A stretch of DNA of 64,000 bases from an uncultured Bacilli bacterium (GCA_934086395.1 CAKOIE010000001.1:42455-106454); one strand, 5' to 3'; positions 17,852 to 29,050 are shown, counted from the stretch's first letter. Translations and numbers: made by a program. Notes: a model not told the origin generated them from the sequence alone.

Positions 17852-18174
17852 AGTTTCTCCTTTATTACTTTAAGCAAATTATCTTCGATTTGTTTAAAAT
17901 TTAAAGTATCACACTTTTTCATTATTATTATAATATAGTCATATTCATTTTTAAATACTTTTATATTGGTTCTAATAATTTCTCTTAATATTCTACGATA
18001 ACGATTTCTTTTATAAGCTTTGCCAAACTTTTTAGCTTGGGTAATTCCAAACCTAGGATTATCTAATTTCTTTTCCTTATAGTAAATTATAAAGAATGGA
18101 GAATAGACCTTAGTTCCGGTTTTAATAATATCGTTAAATTCATCAGCGGACTTAATTCGCATTTTAGTATTCAT
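17848..18174 (-). CDS. rnpA: Ribonuclease P protein component
   Basis: Protein subunit of RNase P, which trims the 5' leader of pre-tRNAs together with the RNA subunit. The 108 residues contain the signature KAYKRNRYRRILRE (RNR helix, about 50-63) and a basic, aromatic N-terminal strand. It overlaps yidC by 4 bp and lies 42 bp after rpmH, the usual arrangement, in which rpmH and rnpA share a promoter. Confidence 0.96.
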   Translation of the reverse strand: MNTKMRIKSADEFNDIIKTGTKVYSPFFIIYYKEKKLDNPRFGITQAKKFGKAYKRNRYRRILREIIRTNIKVFKNEYDYIIIIMKKCDTLNFKQIEDNLLKVIKEKL

Positions 18175-18216
18175 TGTTATTCCTCCTATTGATTAGAATA
18201 AAAACCACTTACGTGG

Positions 18217-18339
18217 CTACTTACATAATACTTTACGACCTTTACGTCTACGAGATTTTAATATGTTAGAATTTTTTCTAGCAAAGAATCCATGTTTCTT
18301 TTTCATTTTTCTATTGTTTGGTTGATATGTTCTTTTCAT
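18217..18339 (-). CDS. rpmH: 50S ribosomal protein L34, short form (40 aa)
   Basis: L34 starts at the ATG at 18337-18339 behind SD GGAGGTG. It begins MKRTYQPNNRK, has the central HGF, and ends RRRKGRKVLCK. It is only 40 residues, about four fewer than Bacillus L34. The gap falls between HGFFARKNS and the RRRKGR block. A longer in-frame reading upstream runs through the origin region and is not real. The last residues and the SD are clear, so this is an intact but shortened protein. Confidence 0.95.
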   Translation of the reverse strand: MKRTYQPNNRKMKKKHGFFARKNSNILKSRRRKGRKVLCK

Positions 18340-18369
18340 CGTTTGCACCTCCGCTTCATTCGTAATCAT

Positions 18370-18398
18370 AGTATAATATAAGTTAGAAAAAAAGTAAA
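18370..18398 (-). promoter_or_regulatory. Promoter of rpmH-rnpA-yidC-khpB
   Basis: Minus-strand TTTACT (18393-18398), 17 bp and TATACT (18370-18375). It is next to the outermost DnaA box, so DnaA binding could influence it. Confidence 0.6.
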
Positions 18399-18399
18399 G

Positions 18400-18590
18400 A
18401 AAAATAGTTTTCCACAATAATGTGTGGAAAAGTGGAAAACTTTTTAACAATGTGAATTTAAAATTGTTGAAATTGTGGATAAGTTGTTTACATTCCGATA
18501 AAATGGACTTATTTTTGTGGAAAAGTATGTGTATAACTATGTTTAAAAAAAATTTTTGTATTTTTTTCTTTATTTTTCCACAATCGTGGT
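18400..18590. other. oriC, upstream part: DnaA-box cluster before dnaA
   Basis: DnaA boxes read from the sequence: TTTTCCACA 18408-18416, TGTGGAAAA 18423-18431, a weaker AGTGGAAAA 18431-18439, the consensus TGTGGATAA 18474-18482, TGTGGAAAA 18516-18524, TGTGTATAA 18528-18536 and TTTTCCACA 18574-18582. An A/T-only tract at 18541-18572 could help unwinding. With the boxes after dnaA this forms a bipartite Firmicute-type origin. The 292-bp gap between rpmH and dnaA holds only this and promoters. Confidence 0.85.
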
Positions 18591-18631
18591 TTACAATAGG
18601 GGTAGCAAAAACGAAGTATCGGGGTGATGGT

Positions 18632-20014
18632 ATGGACAATGAACAATTATGGAATAAATTTTTAAAAGAAATTCAAATTAAGATACAACCATTTTCTTTT
18701 AATAGTTGGTTAAAACCCACGAAATTACTAGGGATAAATGAAAATTCTTGTATTGTAGAGGTTGAGAGTGAGTTTCAAAAAACATTTCTTTCTAAGAACT
18801 ATACTGACTTAATGAGTGAAGTTTTATATGGAATAACTAATGTTAATTATGATTTTGAATTTGTTCTTAAAAGTGAAAAACATAATGAAGAAATTATTAA
18901 AGAAGAGAAAAGCGTTGAAACAAAAAATCTTGGCAAATCCCTAGAAATAGAGCATAAAAAGTTAAATTCGAATTTAAAACCAGAGTATACTTTTGATAAT
19001 TTTATTGTTGGAGATACTAATAGATTTGCGACTGTTTCAGCTCAAGCGGTAGCAGAAAATCCGGGGAAAATATATAATCCTTTATTTATATATGGAAAGA
19101 GTGGTCTTGGTAAAACCCATTTAATGCATGCGATAGGAAATCAGATTGTTAAAAATTCTGGGAAAGTTGTTTTATATGTAACTAGTAGTGAATTTATTGC
19201 AGACTTTACTGGAATGCTTAGAAAAGATAAGAATGTTGATAATTATGAGGTTATGAACAATTTTAAAGATAAATATCGTAACATTGATGTTCTTATTATA
19301 GATGATATTCAATTTTTATCGGGAGCTGATAAATCACAAGATGAATTTTTCCATACATTTACTGAATTATACGATTCAAATAAACAAATAATTATAAGTT
19401 CAGATAGATCGCCAGATGATTTAAAATTATTGGAAGAACGTCTATTAACTAGATTTAGATGGGGTTTAACAGCGAATATTTATCCACCAGATTTTGAACT
19501 TAGATGTCAAATTCTTAGAAATAAGATGATGGGGCATGAGGTGGCGGAAATGGTTAGTGATAAAGTAATTGAATATATTGCTTCTAATTGTGATAATGAC
19601 GTTAGACAATTAGAGGGAGCAATAACTAGATTGTATGCTTACGCTGCAATGATGAGACCACCAGAAATAAATGTTGAATTTGCAACAGAAGCACTTAAAG
19701 AATTTTTGGGCAAATCAATTTATATAACAAATAATATTCAAAGGATTCAAAGAGCTGTTGCTGAATATTTTAACTTAAGTGTTGAGGATTTAAAAAGTAA
19801 GAAGAGAAATGCGAACATAAATTATGCAAGACAAATTGCAATATATTTAAGCCAAACTACTACTGATGAGACTCTTGTTAAAATAGGACTTGAATTTGGA
19901 AATAGAGACCATTCAACAGTTATACATGCATGTGATAAAATAGAAGAGGATATTAACACAAATGCGAAGTTAAAAGATGATATTGAGAACATAAAAAATA
20001 AAATTGTTAATTAA
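18632..20014 (+). CDS. dnaA: Chromosomal replication initiator DnaA
   Basis: AAA+ initiator that binds the oriC boxes and melts the origin. I place the start at ATG 18632 (MDNEQLWNKF) behind SD GGGGTGAT. A longer frame upstream only reads through the DnaA boxes. The 460 residues hold domain I (1-80), a linker, Walker A GKSGLGKT at 155-162, Walker B LIIDDIQF, and the C-terminal DNA-binding signature GNRDHSTVIHAC. DnaA boxes lie on both sides, suggesting autoregulation. Confidence 0.98.
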   Translation: MDNEQLWNKFLKEIQIKIQPFSFNSWLKPTKLLGINENSCIVEVESEFQKTFLSKNYTDLMSEVLYGITNVNYDFEFVLKSEKHNEEIIKEEKSVETKNLGKSLEIEHKKLNSNLKPEYTFDNFIVGDTNRFATVSAQAVAENPGKIYNPLFIYGKSGLGKTHLMHAIGNQIVKNSGKVVLYVTSSEFIADFTGMLRKDKNVDNYEVMNNFKDKYRNIDVLIIDDIQFLSGADKSQDEFFHTFTELYDSNKQIIISSDRSPDDLKLLEERLLTRFRWGLTANIYPPDFELRCQILRNKMMGHEVAEMVSDKVIEYIASNCDNDVRQLEGAITRLYAYAAMMRPPEINVEFATEALKEFLGKSIYITNNIQRIQRAVAEYFNLSVEDLKSKKRNANINYARQIAIYLSQTTTDETLVKIGLEFGNRDHSTVIHACDKIEEDINTNAKLKDDIENIKNKIVN

Positions 20015-20084
20015 TGTGGAAAAGTTCTAAAATAAAAATTTTAAAGAAAGCCTTTAAAATAGAGAAGTTTTAGAGTTTTCCACA
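20015..20084. other. oriC, downstream part: DnaA boxes between dnaA and dnaN
   Basis: Two boxes in inverted orientation, TGTGGAAAA 20015-20023 (immediately after the dnaA stop) and TTTTCCACA 20076-20084, about 50 bp apart. The segment between them is AT-rich and may be the unwinding element. Confidence 0.7.
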
Positions 20085-20129
20085 ATATGAACACCATTAT
20101 TATTATTAAATTAGAAAGAAGGAAATAAA

Positions 20130-21245
20130 ATGAAATTAATAATTGAAAAAAATATTTTATTAGAAAGTTTAAGTAATGTTATTAGAGCAGTATCTCCAAG
20201 AAATATTATTCCTATATTAAATGGAGTTATGTTTGATTTAAAAGAAGAAGGTTTATATTTAACTGCTAGTGATAGTGATCTTGTTATAAGAAAGTTTATT
20301 CCTAGTGATAAGATTAAATCAATTGAAGAGACAGGTAAAATTATTATTCAAAGTAAATACCTATTAGATATAATTAAGAAGATGCCTAATTCAGATATTA
20401 ATATTGAAGTAATAGATGGATTAAAGATAATAATTAGTACAGAGAATACAGTATATAATTTAAATTGTTTAAGTACTGAAGATTATCCTAATATAAATTT
20501 AGAAACTGTTAATAACCCAATAGTTTTGAACAGTTCTATTTTAAAAGAGTTGTTTTCACAAACTTTATTTGCTATTTCAACTCAGGAATCTCGTCCATTA
20601 TTAACTGGTTTAAATATTAGAATTAATGGTAATGTGATGGAATGTGTTACGACTGATAGCTATAGACTTGCTAAGAAGACTATAGTTTTAGATGCTGATT
20701 ATGGAACTCATGATATTGTTGTTCCGGGAAAAAATATTCAAGAATTTGATAAGATATTAACTGATGAAGAGAATGTAAAGATTAATTTATTTAGTAATAA
20801 GTTATTATTTGAATATAATGGTTATTTATTTCAAACTAGTTTGCTTAGTGGACAATATCCTAATACATCTAATTTAATACCAACAGATTTTGAGTATATA
20901 TTAACTACTAATTTAGATAATTTTTATAGCGCAATTGATAGAGCAGCGTTACTTACACAAAATAAAGATAAAAATTTAATTAATATGAAAACAGTAGGAA
21001 ATGAACTTGTTATTACTTCATTTGCTAGTGAAATTGGTAAATCTGAAGAAAGTGTTGCTATTTCTAAAAATAATGATAACGATATTACCATTTCTTATAG
21101 TGCTAAATATATGCTTGATGCATTAAAGACTTTAAAAGATGATGAGTTAATTATATTAATGAATGGTGATTCTAAACCAATAATTTTAAAAAATGCTAAG
21201 GATGAGAGTTTAATTCAGTTGATTTTACCAATAAAAACATATTAA
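20130..21245 (+). CDS. dnaN: DNA polymerase III beta sliding clamp
   Basis: Ring-shaped clamp that holds polymerases on DNA. The 371 residues have the three repeated clamp domains. Family segments include the SRNIIPIL-like SPRNIIPIL near residue 22, ESRPLLTG near 150 and the C-terminal LILPIKTY motif. SD AGAAAGAAGGA precedes the ATG. The gene is followed by a simple terminator. Confidence 0.97.
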   Translation: MKLIIEKNILLESLSNVIRAVSPRNIIPILNGVMFDLKEEGLYLTASDSDLVIRKFIPSDKIKSIEETGKIIIQSKYLLDIIKKMPNSDINIEVIDGLKIIISTENTVYNLNCLSTEDYPNINLETVNNPIVLNSSILKELFSQTLFAISTQESRPLLTGLNIRINGNVMECVTTDSYRLAKKTIVLDADYGTHDIVVPGKNIQEFDKILTDEENVKINLFSNKLLFEYNGYLFQTSLLSGQYPNTSNLIPTDFEYILTTNLDNFYSAIDRAALLTQNKDKNLINMKTVGNELVITSFASEIGKSEESVAISKNNDNDITISYSAKYMLDALKTLKDDELIILMNGDSKPIILKNAKDESLIQLILPIKTY

Positions 21246-21261
21246 AATTTGATATTTATAG

Positions 21262-21298
21262 AAAAGTGGATTTTAAATAATTCACTTTTTTTAATTTT
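21262..21298 (+). terminator. Terminator after dnaN
   Basis: AAAAGTG (21262-21268) pairs with CACTTTT (21283-21289), followed by TTTTAATTTTTT. It separates dnaN from the comK-like gene. Confidence 0.65.
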
Positions 21299-21305
21299 TT
21301 AAATT

Positions 21306-21335
21306 ATTTCGACAAATTTCGGCATATTTCGACAA
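21306..21335. promoter_or_regulatory. Three helically phased 10-bp repeats (ATTTCGRCAW) upstream of the comK-like gene
   Basis: ATTTCGACAA (21306-21315), ATTTCGGCAT (21316-21325) and ATTTCGACAA (21326-21335) follow each other with exact 10-bp spacing, placing the same bases on one face of the helix. They end about 40 bp before the start codon, overlapping the likely -35 position. This is a candidate operator for a multimeric regulator. The identity of the binding protein is unknown. Confidence 0.55.
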
Positions 21336-21377
21336 AATGTTGTGATTTAATATACGACTAAAGAGGGGGTGAGTAGT

Positions 21378-21827
21378 TTGAAAAGTTATAAGATTACAGA
21401 AAATACATTAGCGATTGTACCATTAAGTAAAAAGAAAACAGTTGTATATGAAAATCACGATTATTATATTTTAGATAAGAATGTATCATCAGTTATTAAT
21501 GAAAATTGCGAATATTATGGAAGCAGTATTGATGGTAGATTAAAAGGAACTTATGCTATGCTTGGTTTTGGTTATAAGGCTCCAATTGTTATGTCTGAAC
21601 AAGATAATATGATATTTTTTCCAACATGTTCTCCTAGATTAAAAGAATGTTCTTGGATTAATTTAGGAAATATAAAAAAAATAGTTCCGGATGACGAAAA
21701 AACAACTATTCAATTTTTAAATGATGAAGAAATAAATGTAGATGCAACTTATAATATAATAAGAAATCAATACTTTAAATCTTTGTCGCTTGATAATGCA
21801 TTAAAAAATAGAAAAAAAGATAAATAA
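21378..21827 (+). CDS. ComK-family competence transcription factor homologue
   Basis: The 149-residue protein matches the ComK family throughout its core: TLAIVP (10-15), CEYYGSSIDGR (44-54) against CRFFGSSYAGR in Bacillus ComK, KAPI (67-70), IFFPT (79-83) and CSWI (91-94). ComK is a minor-groove-binding activator of DNA-uptake genes. This copy lacks the last 40 or so residues of Bacillus ComK, the region bound by MecA/ClpCP in that organism, so its turnover may differ. I prefer the TTG start at 21378, because SD GAGGGGGTG would overlap the alternative GTG at 21369. It sits between dnaN and recF, where yaaA usually lies. Confidence 0.8.
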   Translation: MKSYKITENTLAIVPLSKKKTVVYENHDYYILDKNVSSVINENCEYYGSSIDGRLKGTYAMLGFGYKAPIVMSEQDNMIFFPTCSPRLKECSWINLGNIKKIVPDDEKTTIQFLNDEEINVDATYNIIRNQYFKSLSLDNALKNRKKDK

Positions 21828-21828
21828 T

Positions 21829-21859
21829 TGTTTTAAGCAATCTTAAAATGTGGTATAAT
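21829..21859 (+). promoter_or_regulatory. Promoter of recF-gyrB-gyrA
   Basis: Extended -10 TGGTATAAT (TATAAT 21854-21859), with a weak TTGTTT at 21829-21834 and a 19-bp spacer. It drives the recF-gyrB-gyrA unit from just after the comK-like stop codon. Confidence 0.6.
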
Positions 21860-21860
21860 G

Positions 21861-21900
21861 AAATAGGTATAGGTACTTTAGAATATACCTATTTTGTTCT
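21861..21900 (+). promoter_or_regulatory. Perfect 11-bp hairpin at the start of the recF transcript
   Basis: AAATAGGTATA (21861-21871) pairs exactly with TATACCTATTT (21884-21894), then TGTTCT. It lies at the predicted transcription start of the recF promoter, so it is either the terminator of the comK-like gene or a 5' UTR structure for recF-gyrBA. Confidence 0.55.
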
Positions 21901-21924
21901 ATATGGCTTTAAAGAGGGTTTAAA

Positions 21925-24940
<3,016 letters not shown>

Positions 24941-24953
24941 GAGGTGTTTTGAT

Positions 24954-27530
24954 ATGAATAATGAAGAAAATGAAAATATAATTGATACTACAAACGTAGA
25001 TACTAATGAAGATTTAGTTACTCATGAAGAAATAGTTGATGATAATATTAAGGTAAATAATGATTCAACTGATGATTTTAGTGGTGTATTTCATGAAAGA
25101 GATTCTAGAGATGTTAATAATATTGTTACTGAGGTCAAGGATTCGTTTTTAAGATACTCTATGAGTGTTATTACATCTCGTGCTCTACCAGACTTAAGAG
25201 ATGGTTTAAAACCTGTTCACAGACGTATTTTATGGTCTATGTATGAGGAAGGTAATACTCCTGATAAACCTCATAGAAAATCAGCTACAACTGTTGGTAA
25301 TGTTATGGGACATTATCATCCACATGGTGACTCTTCAATTTATGAAGCAATGGTAAGACTTGCACAGGATTTTAGTCAAAGATATACTTTGGTTGATGGA
25401 CACGGAAACTTTGGTAATATTGATGGTGATGGAGCTGCTGCTTACCGTTATACTGAGGCTAGATTATCAAAATTATCTCTTGAATTATTAAGAGATATTA
25501 ATAAAGATACTGTTGATTTTATGCCTAACTTTGATGAAACTTTAAAAGAACCTAAGGTTTTACCTAGTAAATTTCCAAATGTACTTGTAAATGGAACAAT
25601 GGGTATAGCTGTTGGTATGGCAACTAATATTCCTCCTCATAATTTAGGGGAAGTAATTGATGGATGTGTTGCTTATATTGATAATCCTGATATTGATACT
25701 TTAGGTTTAATGCAATATATTAAAGGACCTGATTTTCCAACTGGTGGCATTATTTTAGGAAATTCTGGTATTAAACAGGCTTATGAAACTGGTAGGGGAA
25801 CGATTACTATTAGAAGTAGAGCGGAAATTGAGGAAAAGGGAACGCATTCTAATATTGTTATTACTGAAGTTCCTTATGGTGTTAATACTAGTGAACTTAA
25901 AAATAAAGTTGCTGAACTTGTTCATAACAAGATTATTGATGGTATAACTGATTATCACACTGATTTAAAGAATGGAGTTAAAATTACTATTACTTTAAAG
26001 AAGGATGCTAATGCACAGGTTGTTTTAAATAAATTATTTAAGCATACTCAATTTCAAGTTAATTATAGTATTATCTTTTTAATGCTTGATCAGGGGGTTC
26101 CACGTACTTTAGGATTAAAATCTATTATTTCGAAGTACATAGATCATCAAAAAGAAGTTATTATTAGAAGAACTAAGTTTGATTTGAAAAAGAGTGAGGC
26201 TAGAGTTCATATTTTAGAAGGTTATAAGATTGCTCTTGATAATATTGATGAGGTTATTAAGGTTATTAAGACATCTGAAACTGATGAAATTGCTAAAAAG
26301 ACTTTAATGGATAGATTTTTCTTATCTCAAATTCAAGCTGAAAGTATTCTAGAATTAAAGTTAAGACGTTTAACTGGTTTAGAAAGAAGTAAGATTGAAG
26401 AGGAATTAAAGTCATTATTAGAACTAATTGAGGAATTGAAATCAATTTTAGCTAGTGAAGAAAAAGTTTTAAACATTATAAAACAAGAATTGTTAGATAT
26501 TAAGAATAGATATTCTGATGATAGACGTACTTCTATTGATATGACTGCTATTGATTATATTGAAGATGAATCTTTGATTCCAAATGAAAATATAGTTATT
26601 TCTTTAACATCTAAAGGATATATTAAGAGAACTACTTCTGAAACTTACAAGATTCAAAATAGAGGTGGTGTAGGTGTAAAGGGAATGTCAACTAATGAGG
26701 AAGATTATGTCGAGTATATGTCAAATTTGATGTCTCATGATTATGTATTATTATTTACTAACAAAGGTAAGGTTTATAAGATTAAAGGATATGAAGTTCC
26801 TGAATTTAGTAGAACTTCTAAGGGATTACCAATTATTAATTTATTACAAATAGATAAAGATGAGTATGTAACTTCAATGCTTACTTATTCTAGAACTGAT
26901 AGTGCTAAATATTTATTATTTGCTACTAAGAAAGGTATTGTTAAGAAGACTGCTATTGAGGAATTTGATAATATTAGAAAATCTGGTAAGATTTGTATTA
27001 GTTTAAGAGATAATGATGAATTGATTGGCGTTAAGAAAACTGATGGTGAATGTGATGTTGTTCTTGCTTCATCAGCTGGTAGAGTTGTATTATTCAATGA
27101 ATCTGATATTAGAATGATGGGTAGAACTGCTTCTGGAGTTAAAGGAATTAATCTTGGTGATGAGTTATGTGTTGGAGTTGAAACTACTAAGGAATCTGAT
27201 AATATTGTAATTGTTACTGAAAAAGGTTATGGTAAATTAACATTAGTTAGTGAATTTAGAAAAACTAGTAGAGGTAGCAAGGGAGTTAAGGCTTTAAATA
27301 TTACTGATAAGAATGGTGGTATTGCTGCAATTAAACGTGTAGAAGATAATTGTGATTTAATGATTATCACAAATGAGGGTATTATTATTAGAATTCCTCT
27401 TGATCAATTAAGTCAATTAGGTAGAGTTACTCAAGGAACTAGACTTATTAATTTAAAAAATGAACAAAAAGTAGCAGCTATAAGCTTAATTTTAAAGAAT
27501 AATGATGAAAATATCGATATAAATGAGTAA
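24954..27530 (+). CDS. gyrA: DNA gyrase subunit A with an acidic N-terminal extension
   Basis: Breakage-reunion subunit. The catalytic Tyr is Y166 in [10 protein letters not shown], the quinolone region is [12 protein letters not shown] (Ser127 matches E. coli Ser83), and the GyrA box is QNRGGVGV in the beta-pinwheel domain. The core SMSVI that normally lies near residue 25-30 is at 69-73, so this protein carries about 40 extra N-terminal residues rich in D, E and N. The start ATG has SD AGGAGGTG and no nearer alternative start has a good SD. The 858-residue length agrees. Confidence 0.98.
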   Translation: MNNEENENIIDTTNVDTNEDLVTHEEIVDDNIKVNNDSTDDFSGVFHERDSRDVNNIVTEVKDSFLRYSMSVITSRALPDLRDGLKPVHRRILWSMYEEGNTPDKPHRKSATTVGNVMGHYHPHGDSSIYEAMVRLAQDFSQRYTLVDGHGNFGNIDGDGAAAYRYTEARLSKLSLELLRDINKDTVDFMPNFDETLKEPKVLPSKFPNVLVNGTMGIAVGMATNIPPHNLGEVIDGCVAYIDNPDIDTLGLMQYIKGPDFPTGGIILGNSGIKQAYETGRGTITIRSRAEIEEKGTHSNIVITEVPYGVNTSELKNKVAELVHNKIIDGITDYHTDLKNGVKITITLKKDANAQVVLNKLFKHTQFQVNYSIIFLMLDQGVPRTLGLKSIISKYIDHQKEVIIRRTKFDLKKSEARVHILEGYKIALDNIDEVIKVIKTSETDEIAKKTLMDRFFLSQIQAESILELKLRRLTGLERSKIEEELKSLLELIEELKSILASEEKVLNIIKQELLDIKNRYSDDRRTSIDMTAIDYIEDESLIPNENIVISLTSKGYIKRTTSETYKIQNRGGVGVKGMSTNEEDYVEYMSNLMSHDYVLLFTNKGKVYKIKGYEVPEFSRTSKGLPIINLLQIDKDEYVTSMLTYSRTDSAKYLLFATKKGIVKKTAIEEFDNIRKSGKICISLRDNDELIGVKKTDGECDVVLASSAGRVVLFNESDIRMMGRTASGVKGINLGDELCVGVETTKESDNIVIVTEKGYGKLTLVSEFRKTSRGSKGVKALNITDKNGGIAAIKRVEDNCDLMIITNEGIIIRIPLDQLSQLGRVTQGTRLINLKNEQKVAAISLILKNNDENIDINE

Positions 27531-27639
27531 TTTATATCGTTTTTCTTTTGATTTAAAAAGTTTTCCACATTTTTTTCATTTCAATATTTAAATTTTAGTT
27601 AGTTATTTATTAACATTTTATTTATATATTTTAAAAAAT

Positions 27640-27655
27640 TATTTCCCGGGAAATA
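27640..27655. promoter_or_regulatory. Noc-type site N1
   Basis: TATTTCCCGGGAAATA, within a perfect 30-bp palindrome at 27633-27662. First site of the array, 110 bp after gyrA. Confidence 0.8.
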
Positions 27656-27753
27656 ATTTTTTTATAATTTAATAATAATTTTTTATTAATCTAATAATTT
27701 TATGATCTTTTATTATCCTTTTCAAAAGTTATTAACATTATTTTAATTATTTA

Positions 27754-27769
27754 TGTTTCACGTGAAACT
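27754..27769. promoter_or_regulatory. parS-type site P1
   Basis: TGTTTCACGTGAAACT, 15 of 16 matching the Bacillus parS consensus. Confidence 0.85.
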
Positions 27770-27805
27770 TGTGTTATAGATATGTAATAATAAATATATT
27801 TATTA

Positions 27806-27821
27806 AGTTTCACGTGAAACA
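27806..27821. promoter_or_regulatory. parS-type site P2
   Basis: AGTTTCACGTGAAACA, intact 14-bp core. Confidence 0.85.
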
Positions 27822-27852
27822 TATATGATTTTTATAGTATTTATTGTAAAAT

Positions 27853-27868
27853 TATTTCCCGGGAAATA
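27853..27868. promoter_or_regulatory. Noc-type site N2
   Basis: TATTTCCCGGGAAATA. Its 32-bp context (27848-27879) is repeated exactly at site N4. Confidence 0.8.
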
Positions 27869-28021
27869 ATTTGTTCGATTTTATTTCTATTAAGACTCTT
27901 AATTTTATTCTTTTTAATTAATTATTATATTATAAATTTTTATATATTGATTAATTAATTTTTTCTTAATATTTAATTATTTTTTAATACTTTTAATTTA
28001 TTAATTATATGTATTTTGTGA

Positions 28022-28037
28022 TGTTTCACGTGAAACT
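28022..28037. promoter_or_regulatory. parS-type site P3
   Basis: TGTTTCACGTGAAACT, intact core. Confidence 0.85.
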
Positions 28038-28158
28038 TATGCGAATTGTTTTTTTTTTATGATTCAGATAGTTAAATTTGTTTATAATATATTATTTTCT
28101 TAAGTTAAATTATTTATGAATTATATTTAAATAATTTTGCTTATATATGTTCTTGTTA

Positions 28159-28174
28159 TGTTTCACGTGAAACA
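28159..28174. promoter_or_regulatory. parS-type site P4
   Basis: TGTTTCACGTGAAACA, perfect 16-bp palindrome. The context TGTTCTTGTTA before it recurs at P7. Confidence 0.88.
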
Positions 28175-28293
28175 TAATATTTAATTTTATTGATTGATTT
28201 ATTATTCATAGTATTTAAATATAACTTATATTATTTTATATACAATTTTGTTTATATTCTTATTGTTATTAACAATATCTTTATTTTTTTATA

Positions 28294-28309
28294 AGTTTCA
28301 CGTGAAACA
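28294..28309. promoter_or_regulatory. parS-type site P5
   Basis: AGTTTCACGTGAAACA, intact core. Confidence 0.85.
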
Positions 28310-28501
28310 TCAATGATTTTTGTTTTTAATATAATGTAAATTATTTTATTTATTTAATGAAATTTTTATAAAAAAATCATTATTGTTTTATTTAACAATT
28401 TTAGAATATTATTTACTAAATATTAATTTATCTTTTTTTATATATTAATTAATTAATTTTAATATTTGATTATTTTTAAATCATTATTATATATTTTGTA
28501 A

Positions 28502-28517
28502 TGTTTCATGTGAAACT
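28502..28517. promoter_or_regulatory. parS-type site P6 (degenerate)
   Basis: TGTTTCATGTGAAACT. One C-to-T change breaks the central CACGTG. Probably a decayed copy of P3, as the flanks are alike. Confidence 0.65.
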
Positions 28518-28661
28518 TATTTTTTTATATATAATTTTTTGGTAATTATTTATGATTCAGATATTTAAATTTATTTATATAAATGTTTATATACTATTTT
28601 TTAGGTTAATTTAATAACAATTTATACTGATAAAAAAATTTGCTTGTATATGTTCTTGTTA

Positions 28662-28677
28662 TGTTTCACGTGAAACA
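28662..28677. promoter_or_regulatory. parS-type site P7
   Basis: TGTTTCACGTGAAACA, perfect palindrome, in the same flanking context as P4. Confidence 0.88.
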
Positions 28678-28729
28678 TTAATGATTATTATTTTATATAA
28701 TATAAATTATTTTATTTATTTAGTGAAAT

Positions 28730-28745
28730 TATTTCCCGGGAAATA
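28730..28745. promoter_or_regulatory. Noc-type site N3
   Basis: TATTTCCCGGGAAATA. The homologous place near 28360 in the previous repeat unit lacks this palindrome. Confidence 0.8.
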
Positions 28746-28866
28746 ATTTGAGAGCTTATTTATAAAAAAATTATTTTTGTTTTATTTAACAATTTTAAAA
28801 TATTATTTACTAGATATTAATTTATTTTTTTAATATATTAATTAATTAATTTTATATATTTTGTAA

Positions 28867-28882
28867 TGTTTCACGTGAAACA
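28867..28882. promoter_or_regulatory. parS-type site P8
   Basis: TGTTTCACGTGAAACA, perfect palindrome. Confidence 0.88.
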
Positions 28883-28934
28883 TCAATGAATATTGTTTTA
28901 TATAATATAAATTATTTTATCTGTTTAGTAAAAT

Positions 28935-28950
28935 TATTTCCCGGGAAATA
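28935..28950. promoter_or_regulatory. Noc-type site N4
   Basis: TATTTCCCGGGAAATA, the last site of the array, about 85 bp before the right-hand DnaA-box-like repeat. Confidence 0.8.
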
Positions 28951-29050
28951 ATTTGTTCGATATTTAATTATTAATTCTTATATATTGTGTAGTAATTAAT
29001 ATGATTTTATTATTATTTTAAATATTTTAAAAGTTTTCCACATTATTTTC

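Larger units (their letters stand above)
27540..29045. other. Centromere-like array of ParB-type and Noc-type binding sites
   Basis: This 1.5-kb intergenic region between gyrA and the SRP RNA has no plausible gene. It carries eight palindromes with the parS core GTTTCACGTGAAAC (one has a single change) and four Noc-type palindromes TATTTCCCGGGAAATA. The order is N-P-P-N-P-P-P-P-P-N-P-N. The surrounding sequence is almost pure A/T and is made of degenerate direct repeats. DnaA-box-like TTTTCCACA lies at each end (27561-27569 and 29034-29042). Known biology: ParB spreads as CTP clamps from parS and recruits SMC; Noc loads on its sites and blocks division. Combining both in one block is inferred to make this a segregation and occlusion hub. 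Confidence 0.85.

Noticed and set aside
18422..18631. N-terminal extension of dnaA through the DnaA boxes
   Set aside because: The extra 70 residues resemble no DnaA, and the ATG at 18632 has a good SD and matches the family start.
18340..18639. N-terminal extension of rpmH across the origin
   Set aside because: L34 starts MKRT in all known cases. The SD GGAGGTG lies before this codon.
27540..29045. CRISPR-like array
   Set aside because: The palindromes are of two kinds, spacing is irregular (50-210 bp) and no cas genes are near. The repeats are 16-bp protein sites.
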